Shown here in pieces: positions 1 to 9,183 of a DNA stretch of 64,000 nt. The DNA lies in the NCBI RefSeq assembly GCF_003967075.1, contig NZ_AP018664.1, forward strand, positions 2,046,001 through 2,110,000, given 5' to 3'. The position numbers and the translations under genes are program-made. The stretch's first letter is position 1, and each line of letters begins with the position of its first letter. The notes beneath the pieces are model-generated. The model did not search any database, was not told where the DNA came from, and saw only the letters and a program-made list of their open reading frames with translations. This stretch comes from Sphingobium amiense. GTDB lineage: Bacteria > Pseudomonadota > Alphaproteobacteria > Sphingomonadales > Sphingomonadaceae.

Positions 1-763
1 CATTGCGGAAGCCAGCGACCGTGCCTTCGGACAGGTTGGTGACGTTGTTGGCGGCATTGATCTGCCACAGCTCCTCCACCCCGACAAACTTCGATGCGTC
101 GGCAATGTTGGCGGCGGCGGGCGTCGTATTGATGATGTTGACAGTTTCGATGTTCTGGATCGAAGCCGTGCTCGGGAGCGTTCGATTGTTGTTTGCATCT
201 GTGAAGATGTTGAGCGTATCGGAACCCGCACCACCGTCGAGATCGTCGAAATCCGACAGCGTGTTTGCTTCATCTCCAGCGGCACTCACCGTCAGCGCAT
301 TGAACACGTCATCGCCATTGGTGGCAACAAAGGTATCGGGCCCAGGAGTCAAGGTCAGTGTCTGCACGGCGGTGCCGCTGCTGCTGTCAATGGTGGTTGG
401 CACCACGGGCGAGGCTGCAGTAGACGGGACGGTAGTGCCGCCGAGGGTCAGGCCCGAAGCAGAAACCTTCGCTTCAACGGTGCCGTTGGCGAAGCTGATC
501 AGCGTGCCGTTGGTGTCGTTCTGCAGGGTGATGCGAGCAACCTGAGCGCCGCTGCTAAACACCAGCAGCTGATTACCGGCCTGCTGGAAGGTGTAGGACG
601 AGGTGGCGCCCGCTAGACGAACCTGCTCGACATTCTGGTCGACGACAATGCCGGTTGCGTTGTTGGTGTAGGTGACGGTTTCGGTGCCAGCGGCGCCGAA
701 CACGTTGCCGCCGAAGGTCACGCCAGTGAGATTGTCACCCGACGAAAGATAAAGATCAGCCAT
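1..763 (-). CDS. RTX/S-layer-like type I secreted protein (N-terminal part, runs off window)
   Basis: The gene starts at 763 (ATG, with GGAG about 8 bases upstream) and reads leftward without a stop to the window edge, giving about 254 residues. There is no Sec signal peptide. The visible protein is rich in Thr, Ala, Asn and Gly, with beta-strand-type sequence and an RTX-like stretch around residues 175-190 (DDLDGGAGSDTLNI, the GGxGxD pattern of calcium-binding nonapeptide repeats). This resembles large S-layer or surface proteins exported by type I systems, such as Caulobacter RsaA. The type I operon at 2422-7188 on the same strand supports it being an exported substrate. The C-terminal secretion signal would lie outside the window, so the S-layer assignment is inference. 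Confidence 0.75.
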   Translation of the reverse strand, partial: MADLYLSSGDNLTGVTFGGNVFGAAGTETVTYTNNATGIVVDQNVEQVRLAGATSSYTFQQAGNQLLVFSSGAQVARITLQNDTNGTLISFANGTVEAKVSASGLTLGGTTVPSTAASPVVPTTIDSSSGTAVQTLTLTPGPDTFVATNGDDVFNALTVSAAGDEANTLSDFDDLDGGAGSDTLNIFTDANNNRTLPSTASIQNIETVNIINTTPAAANIADASKFVGVEELWQINAANNVTNLSEGTVAGFRN

Positions 764-824
764 TTGCTTGCTCCAGGAAAACTGGGATGTCCAGTTAGGA
801 AGGTTATTGCACTGTGACGACGAT

Positions 825-850
825 GATCCCGCCCTAGAGGGGGCGGGATC
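825..850 (-). terminator. GC-rich hairpin between the two secreted-protein genes
   Basis: GATCCCGCCC pairs with GGGCGGGATC around a loop of about six bases, directly after the stop codon of the cadherin-repeat gene and before the RTX-like gene. No T-run follows on the minus strand. It may be an attenuator or mRNA-stabilising hairpin rather than a full intrinsic terminator. Confidence 0.5.
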
Positions 851-859
851 ACACCAGGA

Positions 860-2203
860 TCAGGCGAAGGTGCCTGCGCCGAAGACAGTATTCAGGTCGC
901 TCGGGCCGAACAGCGCCTCATCCTGCGCCCGGGTAAGACCCGTCAGCACTATCTGCGTCACCTGTCCGCTGTTGGCATATTGGATAGTCGCCTGGCCATC
1001 GGTGAAGTCGCTGTTGTTGAGCGTCCCCGGATTGCCAGCCGGGCTGACGATCTCGTCGCCCGCACCGAAGCCGCTGATGGTGTGCACATAGTTGCCGGCT
1101 TCCACCGTGTAGGTGACGTCGCCCGCCGAAGCGTCGCTCGTTCCTGCAGCGTTGATCGTCACGCCCGTCGACGGCGGCGCGGTGACGTTCACCGTGACCG
1201 TGTATTCGGTCACTGCGGTGCCGTCGCTCACCTGGATGGTGAAGTCGTCGGTGCCGACAAAGCCCGCATTCGCGGTATAGGTGTTGGTCGCCAGATCGAT
1301 CGTGCCATTCGCCGGGCCATCAGTGGGGCTGATGGAAGCGGTTAGTGCATCCCCGTCAACGTCCGACGCGCTGATCGTGAAAGCCTGCGAGGCGCCCGAT
1401 ACAACCGAGAAGGCCCTCGTGGCCGACGCATCGATGGTCGGTGCGTCGTTCACAGCCGCAAGGTTGACGGTGACGGTCTGGGTCGATGAAGCACCAGCCG
1501 AATCGGTCACAGTCACCGTGAAGGTATCCGTGCCATTGAAGTTCGCGTTCGGCGTGTAAGTGAATACGCCATCCTGACCACCCGTTACGGTGCCATTCTG
1601 GGCGCCCGCGGCCGAATAGGTCAGCGCGTTATTCTCTGCGTCAGTCGCCGAGACAGTGACGGTCGCAGCAGCATCTTCCGTGCCGGCCACGGTCTGAGTT
1701 GCGGCAACGGTCGGCGCAGTGTTGGCCGGCGGGGGCGGCGGGGGAGCCACGGTGTCATTGTCATCATCGTCGCCACCAGACGCCGCAATCGCGATCAGAC
1801 CGCCCGCTGCAACGACGCCGCCGATGATCAGCGGAGTGCTGACGCCACCGCCACCGACGCCAGCACCGGCGTCCGCGCCGCCGGAAGCCTGGGCGAAGGA
1901 GAAGGCCTCGCCGCCGAACATTCCAGCGGAACCGGCCATGGAACCGGACACATCGGCCATGACGTTAGCAAACGAGAAATCGCCGGCGAGCGACGCGTCA
2001 GGCGCGAGCGTGCCAGGCACCGCTTGCTGCAGCTCATCGGCTTCACCCTGCGGCAGAACGGCAGCGGAATGATAGGCTGCGGCCTCTGCAGCTGCCGCCT
2101 CGTCATGGGCCTGCTTCTGTGCAGCCTGCTTGTCATGATGGTCTTTGGCGCGGCCGAGCACCTTCGCTCGTGCAGCTGTCGCCGTCGTTACGTTCTTTGT
2201 CAT
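860..2203 (-). CDS. Cadherin/Ig-like tandem-repeat secreted protein
   Basis: This 447-residue protein has an Ala-rich N-terminus without a Sec signal and a Gly/Ser-rich segment. A single hydrophobic stretch (about residues 124-140) follows and ends in an Asp run (GGDDDDND) and a proline linker. Two cadherin-like/tandem-95 type repeats come next (each starting near NTAPTV or NDAPTI, with [11 protein letters not shown] and [11 protein letters not shown] strands), then a C-terminal domain. Repeats of this kind are typical of type I secreted adhesins and surface proteins. The start is supported by GGGGGA upstream. It lies just downstream of the HlyD gene on the same strand, so it is a plausible substrate or surface anchor. 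It is short for an adhesin. Confidence 0.7.
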   Translation of the reverse strand: MTKNVTTATAARAKVLGRAKDHHDKQAAQKQAHDEAAAAEAAAYHSAAVLPQGEADELQQAVPGTLAPDASLAGDFSFANVMADVSGSMAGSAGMFGGEAFSFAQASGGADAGAGVGGGGVSTPLIIGGVVAAGGLIAIAASGGDDDDNDTVAPPPPPPANTAPTVAATQTVAGTEDAAATVTVSATDAENNALTYSAAGAQNGTVTGGQDGVFTYTPNANFNGTDTFTVTVTDSAGASSTQTVTVNLAAVNDAPTIDASATRAFSVVSGASQAFTISASDVDGDALTASISPTDGPANGTIDLATNTYTANAGFVGTDDFTIQVSDGTAVTEYTVTVNVTAPPSTGVTINAAGTSDASAGDVTYTVEAGNYVHTISGFGAGDEIVSPAGNPGTLNNSDFTDGQATIQYANSGQVTQIVLTGLTRAQDEALFGPSDLNTVFGAGTFA

Positions 2204-2421
2204 TTTTCCCCCAATATGGGCTAGAACCGAGGCGAGATGGTCCTCGCTGGCGGTGGTCTAGCAACGGCATTCGCCTTGAACCAAGCGCAACTGGAGCCGG
2301 AATGCTGCCAATTTGAATGTATTGGGGGCGGACAAGGTATAGATCGGCGGCTATATGCAGTATCGCACTGAGGTTAAACGCGGTGAAGCGAACCTACGGC
2401 GACGCGCCCTGGTCGATTTAT

Positions 2422-3594
2422 CTAGCGCTCCGTCATGGCTTCGCTCAGGGTTTTGTTGATCGGCTTTGTCAGATAGTGCCATACTGTGTTTCGCCCTGTC
2501 TGGATCTCGGCGGTCGCTGTCATTCCAGGCTGAATCTCGATTTTCTCACCTCGCAGATGAGGCTTCATTGGGCGCGGATCCGCGATGATGTGGACCCGGT
2601 AATGATAAACCTCGCCCTGCGGGCTCTGCTCAGCGAGCGTATCGGGGCTAACATACGTAACCCTGCCGAGCGCTGATCCGTAGATTGACGAATCATAAGC
2701 ATCGAACTTGACGGAGGCGGGTTGCCCAACCCTGACATAGGCAATGTCGCTGGGTGGCATTTTGGTCTCCAGGATCAGCTGATCGCCGGTGGGTACGATG
2801 CTGACCACCTCGTCGCTCGGCCGTAAAACGCCACCAATGGTGGTGAGTCGAACATTCTTCACGATGCCATCCACCGGGGCCACAATGCGGGTATCTGCAA
2901 GCGCATCGCTGCGCTGATTGAGCACCTCCCGAGCGGTGACGAGATCTTCCTCCGTCTTGGTATATTCGGCCTGGAGATCCTGGATATATTTGTTTTTCGC
3001 ATTCACGATCTGCGACTGAATGTCGGAGACGCCGCGCTGCAATCGCAGCACATCGGCCCGGCTGACGTCGCCATGTTGGAGCAATGGCATGTTCATGTTC
3101 AGCTCCTGCTCCATTAACCCGAGCATGGCGCGCAGTGAGGCAAGCTGATCCTGCAGCGCCTGCCGCCGTTTCTGGTAGAGCAGCGTCTGATTGGCCATGA
3201 AATCCGGGAACGGCTTTACTTCCGCGGGAAACTCCAGTGGTCGGTCGAACAGTTCGGCATTGATCCGCGCCATGCTTGACATCAGCGAGGCGACCTTGCC
3301 CTGCGCTTCGCCGACTGCTGCGCTGATCTTGGTGTCATCCAACTGGACCAGCAACTGACCCTTCTTCACGGCCTCACCTTCGTGAACAAGGATATTCGCA
3401 ATCTTGCCGCCGTCGGTGCTCTGAATGACCTGAACCCGGCCGGTGGGGATGATCTGACCGGGCGCGCGGCTCACCTGATCGAGCTCCGCCCAGAAGGACC
3501 AGATCAAGGCGAGCGAAAAGAAGGCTATGATCCCGATGATGATCAAGGAGGATGGTCGGAGCCATCGGTTTCGGAAAGCAGGAGAGATTTTCAT
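2422..3594 (-). CDS. HlyD-family membrane fusion protein of type I secretion
   Basis: This is the periplasmic adaptor linking the inner-membrane ABC exporter to the outer-membrane channel. The 390 residues comprise a short cytoplasmic N-terminus, one transmembrane helix (about 15-36), a barrel-sandwich half around residues 55-85 (GKIANILVHEGEAVKKGQLL), a long coiled coil, the second half (RIVAPVDGIVKNV) and a beta-barrel domain. Length and order match PrtE/HlyD adaptors. The start overlaps the ABC exporter stop by four bases (ATGA), showing translational coupling. Confidence 0.93.
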   Translation of the reverse strand: MKISPAFRNRWLRPSSLIIIGIIAFFSLALIWSFWAELDQVSRAPGQIIPTGRVQVIQSTDGGKIANILVHEGEAVKKGQLLVQLDDTKISAAVGEAQGKVASLMSSMARINAELFDRPLEFPAEVKPFPDFMANQTLLYQKRRQALQDQLASLRAMLGLMEQELNMNMPLLQHGDVSRADVLRLQRGVSDIQSQIVNAKNKYIQDLQAEYTKTEEDLVTAREVLNQRSDALADTRIVAPVDGIVKNVRLTTIGGVLRPSDEVVSIVPTGDQLILETKMPPSDIAYVRVGQPASVKFDAYDSSIYGSALGRVTYVSPDTLAEQSPQGEVYHYRVHIIADPRPMKPHLRGEKIEIQPGMTATAEIQTGRNTVWHYLTKPINKTLSEAMTER

Positions 3595-5696
3595 GCGCGT
3601 GCCCCCTTCGATGCATCCGCCACCTGATTGGCGGGCTGCGGCACTGATGGTGTTTTTTTCAGCCGGTTGAGGATCTCGCCCGTGGGACCATCAAGGGCGA
3701 TCTGACCATTGGCCATGACAAAAACTCGGCTGGCGAGGTTCAGTAGCTGGAGCTTGTGCGTCACCAGTATCAATGTGGTGTCGAGGGTGAGGCTCGCCTG
3801 CAACGTGCGCAGGACGAGCGCCTCGGTATCTACATCGAGATTGGCCGTCGGCTCGTCCAACAAGATCAGCTTTGGCTTGGCGAGGAAGAGCCGCGTGAGC
3901 CCCGTCAGCACCCGCTGCCCGCCGGAAAGTCCCCGCCCACCTTCGCTGATGGGTAGGTCAAGACCGCGAGGATGCGCCGTGATAAGATTGGCGAGGCCCG
4001 TTCCTCGCGCTGCTTCCATGATCTCATCGTCGCCCGGATCTGAAAGGCCCAATGTGAGATTATCGCGAAGGCTGCCGTTCACGAGGCGATAGTCCTGCGG
4101 CAGATAGCCAATCTGGGCGCGCAGCAGATCCTCTGCGATCTGGCCCATATCGAGCCTATCCATGAGGATCTGCCCTTGCGCAGGGGCATAAAGTCCAGCC
4201 ATCAGCTTGAGCAACGTCGATTTGCCAGAGCCTATGCCGCCAATCACACCGATCCGTTCGCCCGCGTTAATCTCCAGCCGTGGGATAACGACGCCGCTGC
4301 GCTGTCCGGGATAGGCAAACAAGACATTGTTGAACAAGAGGGTGGGCGAAAGGCGGTTGGGGCGGAGCTGGTCCACGTGCGGTGGCCGATCTACCGGCAG
4401 TTGCAAGATATTATCCAGCATTTGCAGAGATATTTTCGAGTAGGTCCACTGCACGAGTAGGGAGGGAAGCTGGCCGAGGAGAGGCCCGTTAACCCGGCCC
4501 GAAAGGATGGAACAAGCAATCAGCGCACCCATAGAGATGCGATTTTCAAATACTTCGACCGCACCCCAGGCGATGAGGCAAACATAGGCGATCTGCTGGA
4601 TTGTGCCGAAGATCGTTCCGGCCATCGCCTGCAGCCTTTTCACGGGCAATTCCGCTGCATGCACCTCTTCGAGCAAATGGTTCCAACGTGATAGCAAGAA
4701 CCATTGGCCCCGATTGGCCTTCATGGTTTCGGCAGCGTCCAACGCCTCTACAAGGAGACCATTCTTGCGGTTGCCACTTGCCTGCGCCTTGCCCGTGTTG
4801 TCGCGAATGAGCCAGGCGAAAATCAAGGCCACCAGAATTGCCAGAGGGAAGGAAATTGCCAGAACGATCGCGATGACGCCGCCGAGCTTGGCGATTACGA
4901 CGATGAAGAGAATGGCAAATGGCAGGTCGGCAAGAGCAAACAACGCCGAGGATGACAACATCGCCCGGATCTGCTCCAGCCCCTTCAACTGCGCAGCCGT
5001 GGTGCCGATCGACGGAGGCCGGGCGTCCAGTCGGACCTCCGCGGTCCGCGAAAAAAAGAATTCCGACACTTCAGTGTCGATTTTGACCGCATCATCCTCA
5101 AGCATGTTTGCTCGCACTACGCGAAGGATGAAGTCGAACAGAATGGCCACGATCGCGCCGGCCGTGAGGACCCACAGCGTCGAGAACGCGCCCCGCGGCA
5201 CCACGCGGTCGTAAACCTGCATCGAGTAGATGCTGGTCACCAGGGCGATGAGATTAACGACGAATGTGGCGAGTATCGCAAAGAAAATGGCATGCTTCCG
5301 GCGAAACACCGCCGACTTGAACACGTCGATGGCCCTTGTGAAGGTCTGGCGGCCCGCAGGGAGCGGGATGACCAAGTCATAAAGGTGCGCTCGGTCGGCA
5401 TCGCGCCAGGTGGTGCTGATGCCCTCCTTGACGATGCTCAAGCGATTGTCGCTCTCCACCCGCTCGGCCACTGCCCAGCCGTGATCGGGGTGGTAGACCA
5501 GCAGCGGGAACTCATGCGCGCGCGGTGTTTCCACATAGGGCGTTGGGGGAGCCCAGCCCATTGTCTGGCAAACCAGGTCAAGCGTCGCCGGGTCGTCACC
5601 ACTGATGTCGCGGGCAGCATCGGCCCAGTCAGGTCGCAGATCGACCCGTCGCATTCGAGCGAGTGTCGCAATAGCTGCAACGATTGCGTTCGTCAC
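3591..5696 (-). CDS. Type I secretion ABC transporter (permease/ATPase)
   Basis: This is the inner-membrane exporter that recognises the substrate and hydrolyses ATP. An N-terminal region resembling a degenerate C39 (peptidase-like, non-cleaving) domain is followed by a six-helix membrane domain and a nucleotide-binding domain. That domain has Walker A (GGIGSGKST, near residue 485), the signature LSGGQ (near 590), Walker B (LILLDEPTANLD) and an H-loop (LVTHK). I choose the GTG at 5696 because GGTGGGGGG lies just upstream. An ATG at 5738 would extend it 14 residues into the preceding gene. It is second in the OMF-ABC-HlyD operon. Confidence 0.93.
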   Translation of the reverse strand: MTNAIVAAIATLARMRRVDLRPDWADAARDISGDDPATLDLVCQTMGWAPPTPYVETPRAHEFPLLVYHPDHGWAVAERVESDNRLSIVKEGISTTWRDADRAHLYDLVIPLPAGRQTFTRAIDVFKSAVFRRKHAIFFAILATFVVNLIALVTSIYSMQVYDRVVPRGAFSTLWVLTAGAIVAILFDFILRVVRANMLEDDAVKIDTEVSEFFFSRTAEVRLDARPPSIGTTAAQLKGLEQIRAMLSSSALFALADLPFAILFIVVIAKLGGVIAIVLAISFPLAILVALIFAWLIRDNTGKAQASGNRKNGLLVEALDAAETMKANRGQWFLLSRWNHLLEEVHAAELPVKRLQAMAGTIFGTIQQIAYVCLIAWGAVEVFENRISMGALIACSILSGRVNGPLLGQLPSLLVQWTYSKISLQMLDNILQLPVDRPPHVDQLRPNRLSPTLLFNNVLFAYPGQRSGVVIPRLEINAGERIGVIGGIGSGKSTLLKLMAGLYAPAQGQILMDRLDMGQIAEDLLRAQIGYLPQDYRLVNGSLRDNLTLGLSDPGDDEIMEAARGTGLANLITAHPRGLDLPISEGGRGLSGGQRVLTGLTRLFLAKPKLILLDEPTANLDVDTEALVLRTLQASLTLDTTLILVTHKLQLLNLASRVFVMANGQIALDGPTGEILNRLKKTPSVPQPANQVADASKGARA

Positions 5697-5697
5697 G

Positions 5698-7188
5698 TCA
5701 ATTCCCCCCACCGGCTGCAAGCTGAGCCGACTGTTCAAATGTTGGGCGCCAGCGCCCGCTTCGCAGCATCACCCGCACGGCAGCGGACATCGCTGTGACC
5801 TGGGCATCCACCCTGCCCATTTGCGCCGTAACGGCCTCGCGCAAAGCGTTCATCACGTCGAGCCATGATCGCCGGCCGGTGATAAACTGACGCATGTAGC
5901 TCTCGCTGACGCGGGCCGCCGTTTCCGATGCTCCCGTGGAAATTCGAGCGCGCGCCCTGGCCGCATCATATTCGATGAGATCGTTCGTGATCTCGCGACG
6001 GAGTTGCTGTTCGCTCACGCGCACATCCTCGAGCGCGCCCTGGATCCTCAGCCGCGATCTTTCGACCTCGGATATTTGGCTCAAGCCGCCAGTGGTCTGC
6101 TGCCGCAAGACAAGCCCGACTCTGCTGCCAAACACATCATCATAAGAATACTGCGCATTTAATTGTGGCAGGATCGACGCCTTGCTGGCGCGCAGGTCAG
6201 CTTCGGCAACTGTCACCAGACCGCGCAGGCGCCGCAACTCGGGGTCGTAACCTACGGCCTGCTCTTCTAACGCGGTCCGGTTTGCCAGTTCGACAACCTC
6301 ATATTTCGGGATTGCACCGAGATCATAAGCGGGGTCGGCGATAAGTTCTGCCAGGATCCGCAATGCAGACCGGCGCTGAGCGCGGGTGACCGTGTAGTCC
6401 TGTTCGATCTGGGCCGCCCGCGACCGGGCAAGATCAAGGTCGGCAAGGGGGCTCACCTCTTGCTCGACCCGCCGTTCCATGGTGCCGACCAACCGCTGAT
6501 GCTCTTGCAAGCTCTCGGCAAGCAATTGCTCTCGCTGAGCAAGGCGCACGACGTCGAAATAGGTTTGGGCCGTTGTTTGGGCAAGCGTCACCACGGTTTC
6601 GACATAGGAGGAGGCAGACACGTCTTCCGCCGCCTTCGCGCGGCGGATGTCCGCGCTGAGCCGCCCGCCGGACCATATTGGAAGCTCGGCAACTACTTGC
6701 GGTTCCGGCGAAGCATCAGCGTCGAGATAGGCCAAATTGCCGGTCAAGCTGGGGAACCGGCGCCATTTAGCGGCTCGGACGTCGGCTGCTGCAGCGCCGA
6801 GCGCCGCACGAGCCGATTTCGCCGAGGGATAGTTGCGCGTCACGATGTTGACGGCCTGGTCTAGAGCGCGCGGCACCTGGGGGGGCGGCTCTGTCCAGCT
6901 AATCTCTGGTAAATGACCCTTCTCGACCTTCGGCGCTGGCGGACCATAGGGGACAAGAGGACCTTGCCTGGCTTCCGTGTCTGCCTGCACTGCCGCACTA
7001 GCTGCGGGGAGCGCAGAGGCAGACGTCTCGACCAATGGCTGGACAGGCAGCCCGCTTGCTCCTGTCTCGCCGATGGGCGCCCCGCCTTGCGCCATGGCAG
7101 ATGACCCGACGAATTGAACCGCGCAGATGACGGCGATCGCACCTAACGCGCCTCCCCGAGACGAACGAGCAAAAGCTTTGCGGTCCAA
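5698..7188 (-). CDS. TolC-like outer-membrane factor of type I secretion
   Basis: This 496-residue outer membrane efflux protein forms the exit duct of the type I system. It has an N-terminal signal sequence (hydrophobic to about residue 33, ending SAMAQ), a proline-rich linker, then two long alpha-helical coiled-coil repeats (OEP type) such as the region around AQREQLLAESLQEHQRL and a matching one near the C-terminus. The start is a TTG at 7188, supported by AGGAAA eight bases upstream; no in-frame ATG precedes the signal peptide. It is separated by only 42 bases from the regulator gene and runs directly into the ABC gene. Confidence 0.88.
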   Translation of the reverse strand: MDRKAFARSSRGGALGAIAVICAVQFVGSSAMAQGGAPIGETGASGLPVQPLVETSASALPAASAAVQADTEARQGPLVPYGPPAPKVEKGHLPEISWTEPPPQVPRALDQAVNIVTRNYPSAKSARAALGAAAADVRAAKWRRFPSLTGNLAYLDADASPEPQVVAELPIWSGGRLSADIRRAKAAEDVSASSYVETVVTLAQTTAQTYFDVVRLAQREQLLAESLQEHQRLVGTMERRVEQEVSPLADLDLARSRAAQIEQDYTVTRAQRRSALRILAELIADPAYDLGAIPKYEVVELANRTALEEQAVGYDPELRRLRGLVTVAEADLRASKASILPQLNAQYSYDDVFGSRVGLVLRQQTTGGLSQISEVERSRLRIQGALEDVRVSEQQLRREITNDLIEYDAARARARISTGASETAARVSESYMRQFITGRRSWLDVMNALREAVTAQMGRVDAQVTAMSAAVRVMLRSGRWRPTFEQSAQLAAGGGN

Positions 7189-7230
7189 AATTCAGTTTCC
7201 TGGCTAAATGTAAGTAGAAATGAGGGCGCG

Positions 7231-7536
7231 CTAGCGTTCGATCGTTAGATTGCGAGCGCGATGATCCTTCTCATCCTTGGTGAGGCTAACCAGTCCCGCC
7301 CGCTTGAGGCGCTCGAGCACTGCGTAAAAGCCTTTGTAGGATGTAGCGGCTACCTCCATCGCCTCATTGACGCGAAGCGGCCCTCCAATCATGAGGCGAA
7401 GAAGCACCCTCGCCTCGGGAGTGAGCAGCCGGAGCTGCTTCTTCCTAAAAAGCCGCGCATCGAAATCGATCAGTTCTCGCCAGCGCGGATCGCCGGTGTC
7501 GATCATCAGCAGGTCTTCAGTGTGGTCGTCCTCCAT
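7231..7536 (-). CDS. Small winged-helix regulator heading the type I secretion operon
   Basis: This 101-residue protein contains a winged helix: helices around RVLLRLMIGGPLRVNEAMEVA, then a recognition helix and wing (YKGFYAVLERLKRAGLVSLTKDEKDHRARN), in MarR-like style (RLKRAGLV...D..D.R). It is likely a local DNA-binding regulator. It is the first gene of the operon with the OMF, ABC and HlyD genes, 42 bases before the OMF. Autoregulation through palindromes just upstream (7574-7603) is inferred from position only. Confidence 0.7.
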   Translation of the reverse strand: MEDDHTEDLLMIDTGDPRWRELIDFDARLFRKKQLRLLTPEARVLLRLMIGGPLRVNEAMEVAATSYKGFYAVLERLKRAGLVSLTKDEKDHRARNLTIER

Positions 7537-7573
7537 TGCCGATTGCCTGATCTTCCAAGGGTGGGAAGGTCCG

Positions 7574-7603
7574 TATAAAGTTTATATGTAAATGTCACAC
7601 ATA
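7574..7603 (-). promoter_or_regulatory. AT-rich palindromes upstream of the winged-helix/secretion operon
   Basis: A perfect palindrome TATAAA-G-TTTATA (7574-7586) overlaps a second inverted repeat, TATGT...ACATA (7585-7603), 38-67 bases upstream of the regulator start. Such AT-rich sequence is unusual in this GC-rich window. It is probably the promoter/operator of the secretion operon. Confidence 0.45.
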
Positions 7604-7830
7604 AAATGTCGCCGCCGGCATGTTTTTTCGGAGGGGCACGCGGCAGTGAAGAAGGCGGCAGCGGATAACGCAAGGAGCTGATCGTCGGTTAAGCGTTCCG
7701 GTTGTTAACGGCGGTCAGATTCCAGACCAGCACGGCGGAGTAAAGCAGGCCATTGAGTCTGAGCGCGGATGATGTGCAAAGGGCTTCGCTTGGGGCCCTT
7801 TGCATATTTGCCGTTGCGGCGGATCAGACG

Positions 7831-8663
7831 CTAGCGTGGGCGGGAGTGGCCTGGTTTTTGCTCCGCCCTGGCAGCGCGGCGGCGGTGAGCGGACTGCTTG
7901 AGGCGGTAGCTGTCGCCGTTCATGGTCAGGATGCTGACGTGGTGAGTAAGCCGGCCGAGCAGCGCTCCGGTGAGCCGCTCGGACCCAGAACTTGCGTCCA
8001 GTCGTCGAACGGCAGGTTGGACGTGACGATCGTCGATCCCCCCTCGTAGCGCTGCGAGAAGGTTTCGAATAACAGTTCCGCACCCGTGGACGAGAGCGGA
8101 ACGTAGCCCAGTTCGTCAACGATTAGCAACTTCACGGCGGCAAGGTCGCGCTGCATCTTGAGCAACCGCTTTTCGTCGCGGGCTTCCATCAACTGGTTCA
8201 CCAGCGCCGCGGCGGTGGTGAACGCGACGGTGAAGCCCTTCTGGCAGGCCGCCAGGCCCAGCTCGAGCGCGAGGTGGGTCTTGCCCGTCCCGCTGTTCCC
8301 CAGCGCAATGATGTTTTCCCGCCGCAGGATGTATTCGCAGCGCGTCAGCTCCAAGACGAGCATCTTGTTGAGACTGGGGATAGCCGTGAAGTCGAAGGTG
8401 TCGAAGCTCTTCATCGCCGGGAACCGGGCTGCGCGGATCCGGCGCTCGACCGTGCGGCGCTCCCGGTCGATCAGTTCCAGCTCGACGAGGCGCAGCAGGT
8501 AGCGGGTGTGATCGACGCCATGGCGCGCGCATTCCCCGGCCAGCTTCTCATACTCGCGCAGGACCGTCGGCAGCTTGATCTGATTGAGGTGATGCGCGAG
8601 CAGGACCTGCGGCGTGCACGCCGTCGTGCCGGCCGACATCCTGTCGTCCGCTGCCCTGCTCAT
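7831..8663 (-). pseudogene. istB: IstB helper ATPase of IS21-family element, frameshifted near the C-terminus
   Basis: IstB is the AAA+ helper that assembles IS21 transposition complexes. Walker A (GNSGTGKTHLAL) and Walker B (LLIVDELGYVPL) are intact. At about 7984 one G is missing from a GGG run, so the first frame ends in an aberrant tail. The normal continuation (SERLTGALLGRLTHH, then MNGDSYRLKQS) resumes in another frame and stops at 7831. The start at 8663 overlaps the istA stop (ATGA), as is usual in IS21. The loss removes about the last 50 residues, so the product is probably inactive. Confidence 0.8.
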
Positions 8664-8910
8664 GCTGCCAGTTCCGGCAGGAGAGTGGCATAGTCGGCGG
8701 CGCGCGTCGCATCTTTACCTCCATTTTGGGCAGGTGCGGATAGGAGGCCAGATCGAGCCGGGCGGTGCGGCGCTGGATGCGCGCCAGCGCGATCTGCTTG
8801 CTCGCATCGAAGCCGATGGCGCCGATGTGGATCGCCTCGTTCACCGCGAAGGTGACCACCTCAATCGGGATGGCCTGGTTTGTCACCGCCCTGCACAACC
8901 GGTCGTGCAT
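8660..8910 (-). pseudogene. istA: C-terminal remnant of IstA transposase
   Basis: Only the last ~80 codons of an IS21 transposase remain, recognisable from the stretch around HIGAIGFDASKQIALARIQRR and RLDLASYPHLPKM. A frameshift near 8715 shifts the normal ending (RAADYATLLPELAA, then stop at 8660) out of frame. No upstream istA sequence is visible beyond about 8910, so the gene lacks its catalytic DDE core and cannot be functional. Confidence 0.7.
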
Positions 8911-9065
8911 CGCACATCGTCTGGACTCTGCTTATCCAGGAATGAGGTTTTTTCTTCGCAAAACGTTTTTTTTGTGTCCGGATCGACACCGCGCACGAAG
9001 TCCTTGGTATCCCCAGACTAATATGAGATCGTAAGAAATAAGACAGTAAGCGAGTAATGTCGTGT

Positions 9066-9118
9066 CCACCACTTTAGCCCCTGCCTCTGTCGCTATGCTC
9101 TGTCGCCAGGGGCGGTGG
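9066..9118 (+). other. Putative origin of transfer (oriT)
   Basis: An interrupted inverted repeat, CCACC...GCCCCTG (arms 9066-9070 and 9077-9083) against CAGGGGC-GGTGG (9107-9118), encloses two direct copies of CTCTGTCGC (9085-9093 and 9098-9106). It lies about 65 bases upstream of the mobilisation accessory gene and relaxase. Inverted repeats plus short direct repeats immediately upstream of mob genes are the usual oriT layout. The nick site cannot be read from the sequence alone. Confidence 0.4.
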
Positions 9119-9183
9119 AACGACCTTACTCGTCAGGCGGGGCACTCCCCCTCCCGAACCCACCCCAAGTATGGGGGGTCGGC

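Larger units (their letters stand above)
7703..8910 (-). mobile_element. Decayed IS21-family element
   Basis: The remnant contains the 3' part of an istA transposase gene and a nearly complete istB helper gene, in the usual istA-istB order with an ATGA overlap, both frameshifted. The downstream end may be near TGTTAACGGCGGTCAG at 7703, which looks like an IS21-type terminal sequence. I could not find the matching upstream terminus, so the element appears truncated at about 8910. Confidence 0.65.

Noticed and set aside
1720..1860. LapG-type cleavage site (VAAG) in the hydrophobic segment of the cadherin-repeat protein
   Set aside because: Di-alanine sites are short and common, the segment looks like a membrane or linker stretch, and no LapD/LapG genes are in the window.
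8930..9050. Minus-strand peptide fragment (KDFVRGVDPDTKKTF) upstream of the istA remnant
   Set aside because: Too short, no start or domain, and not an IstA sequence. Probably non-coding DNA between the IS remnant and the putative oriT.
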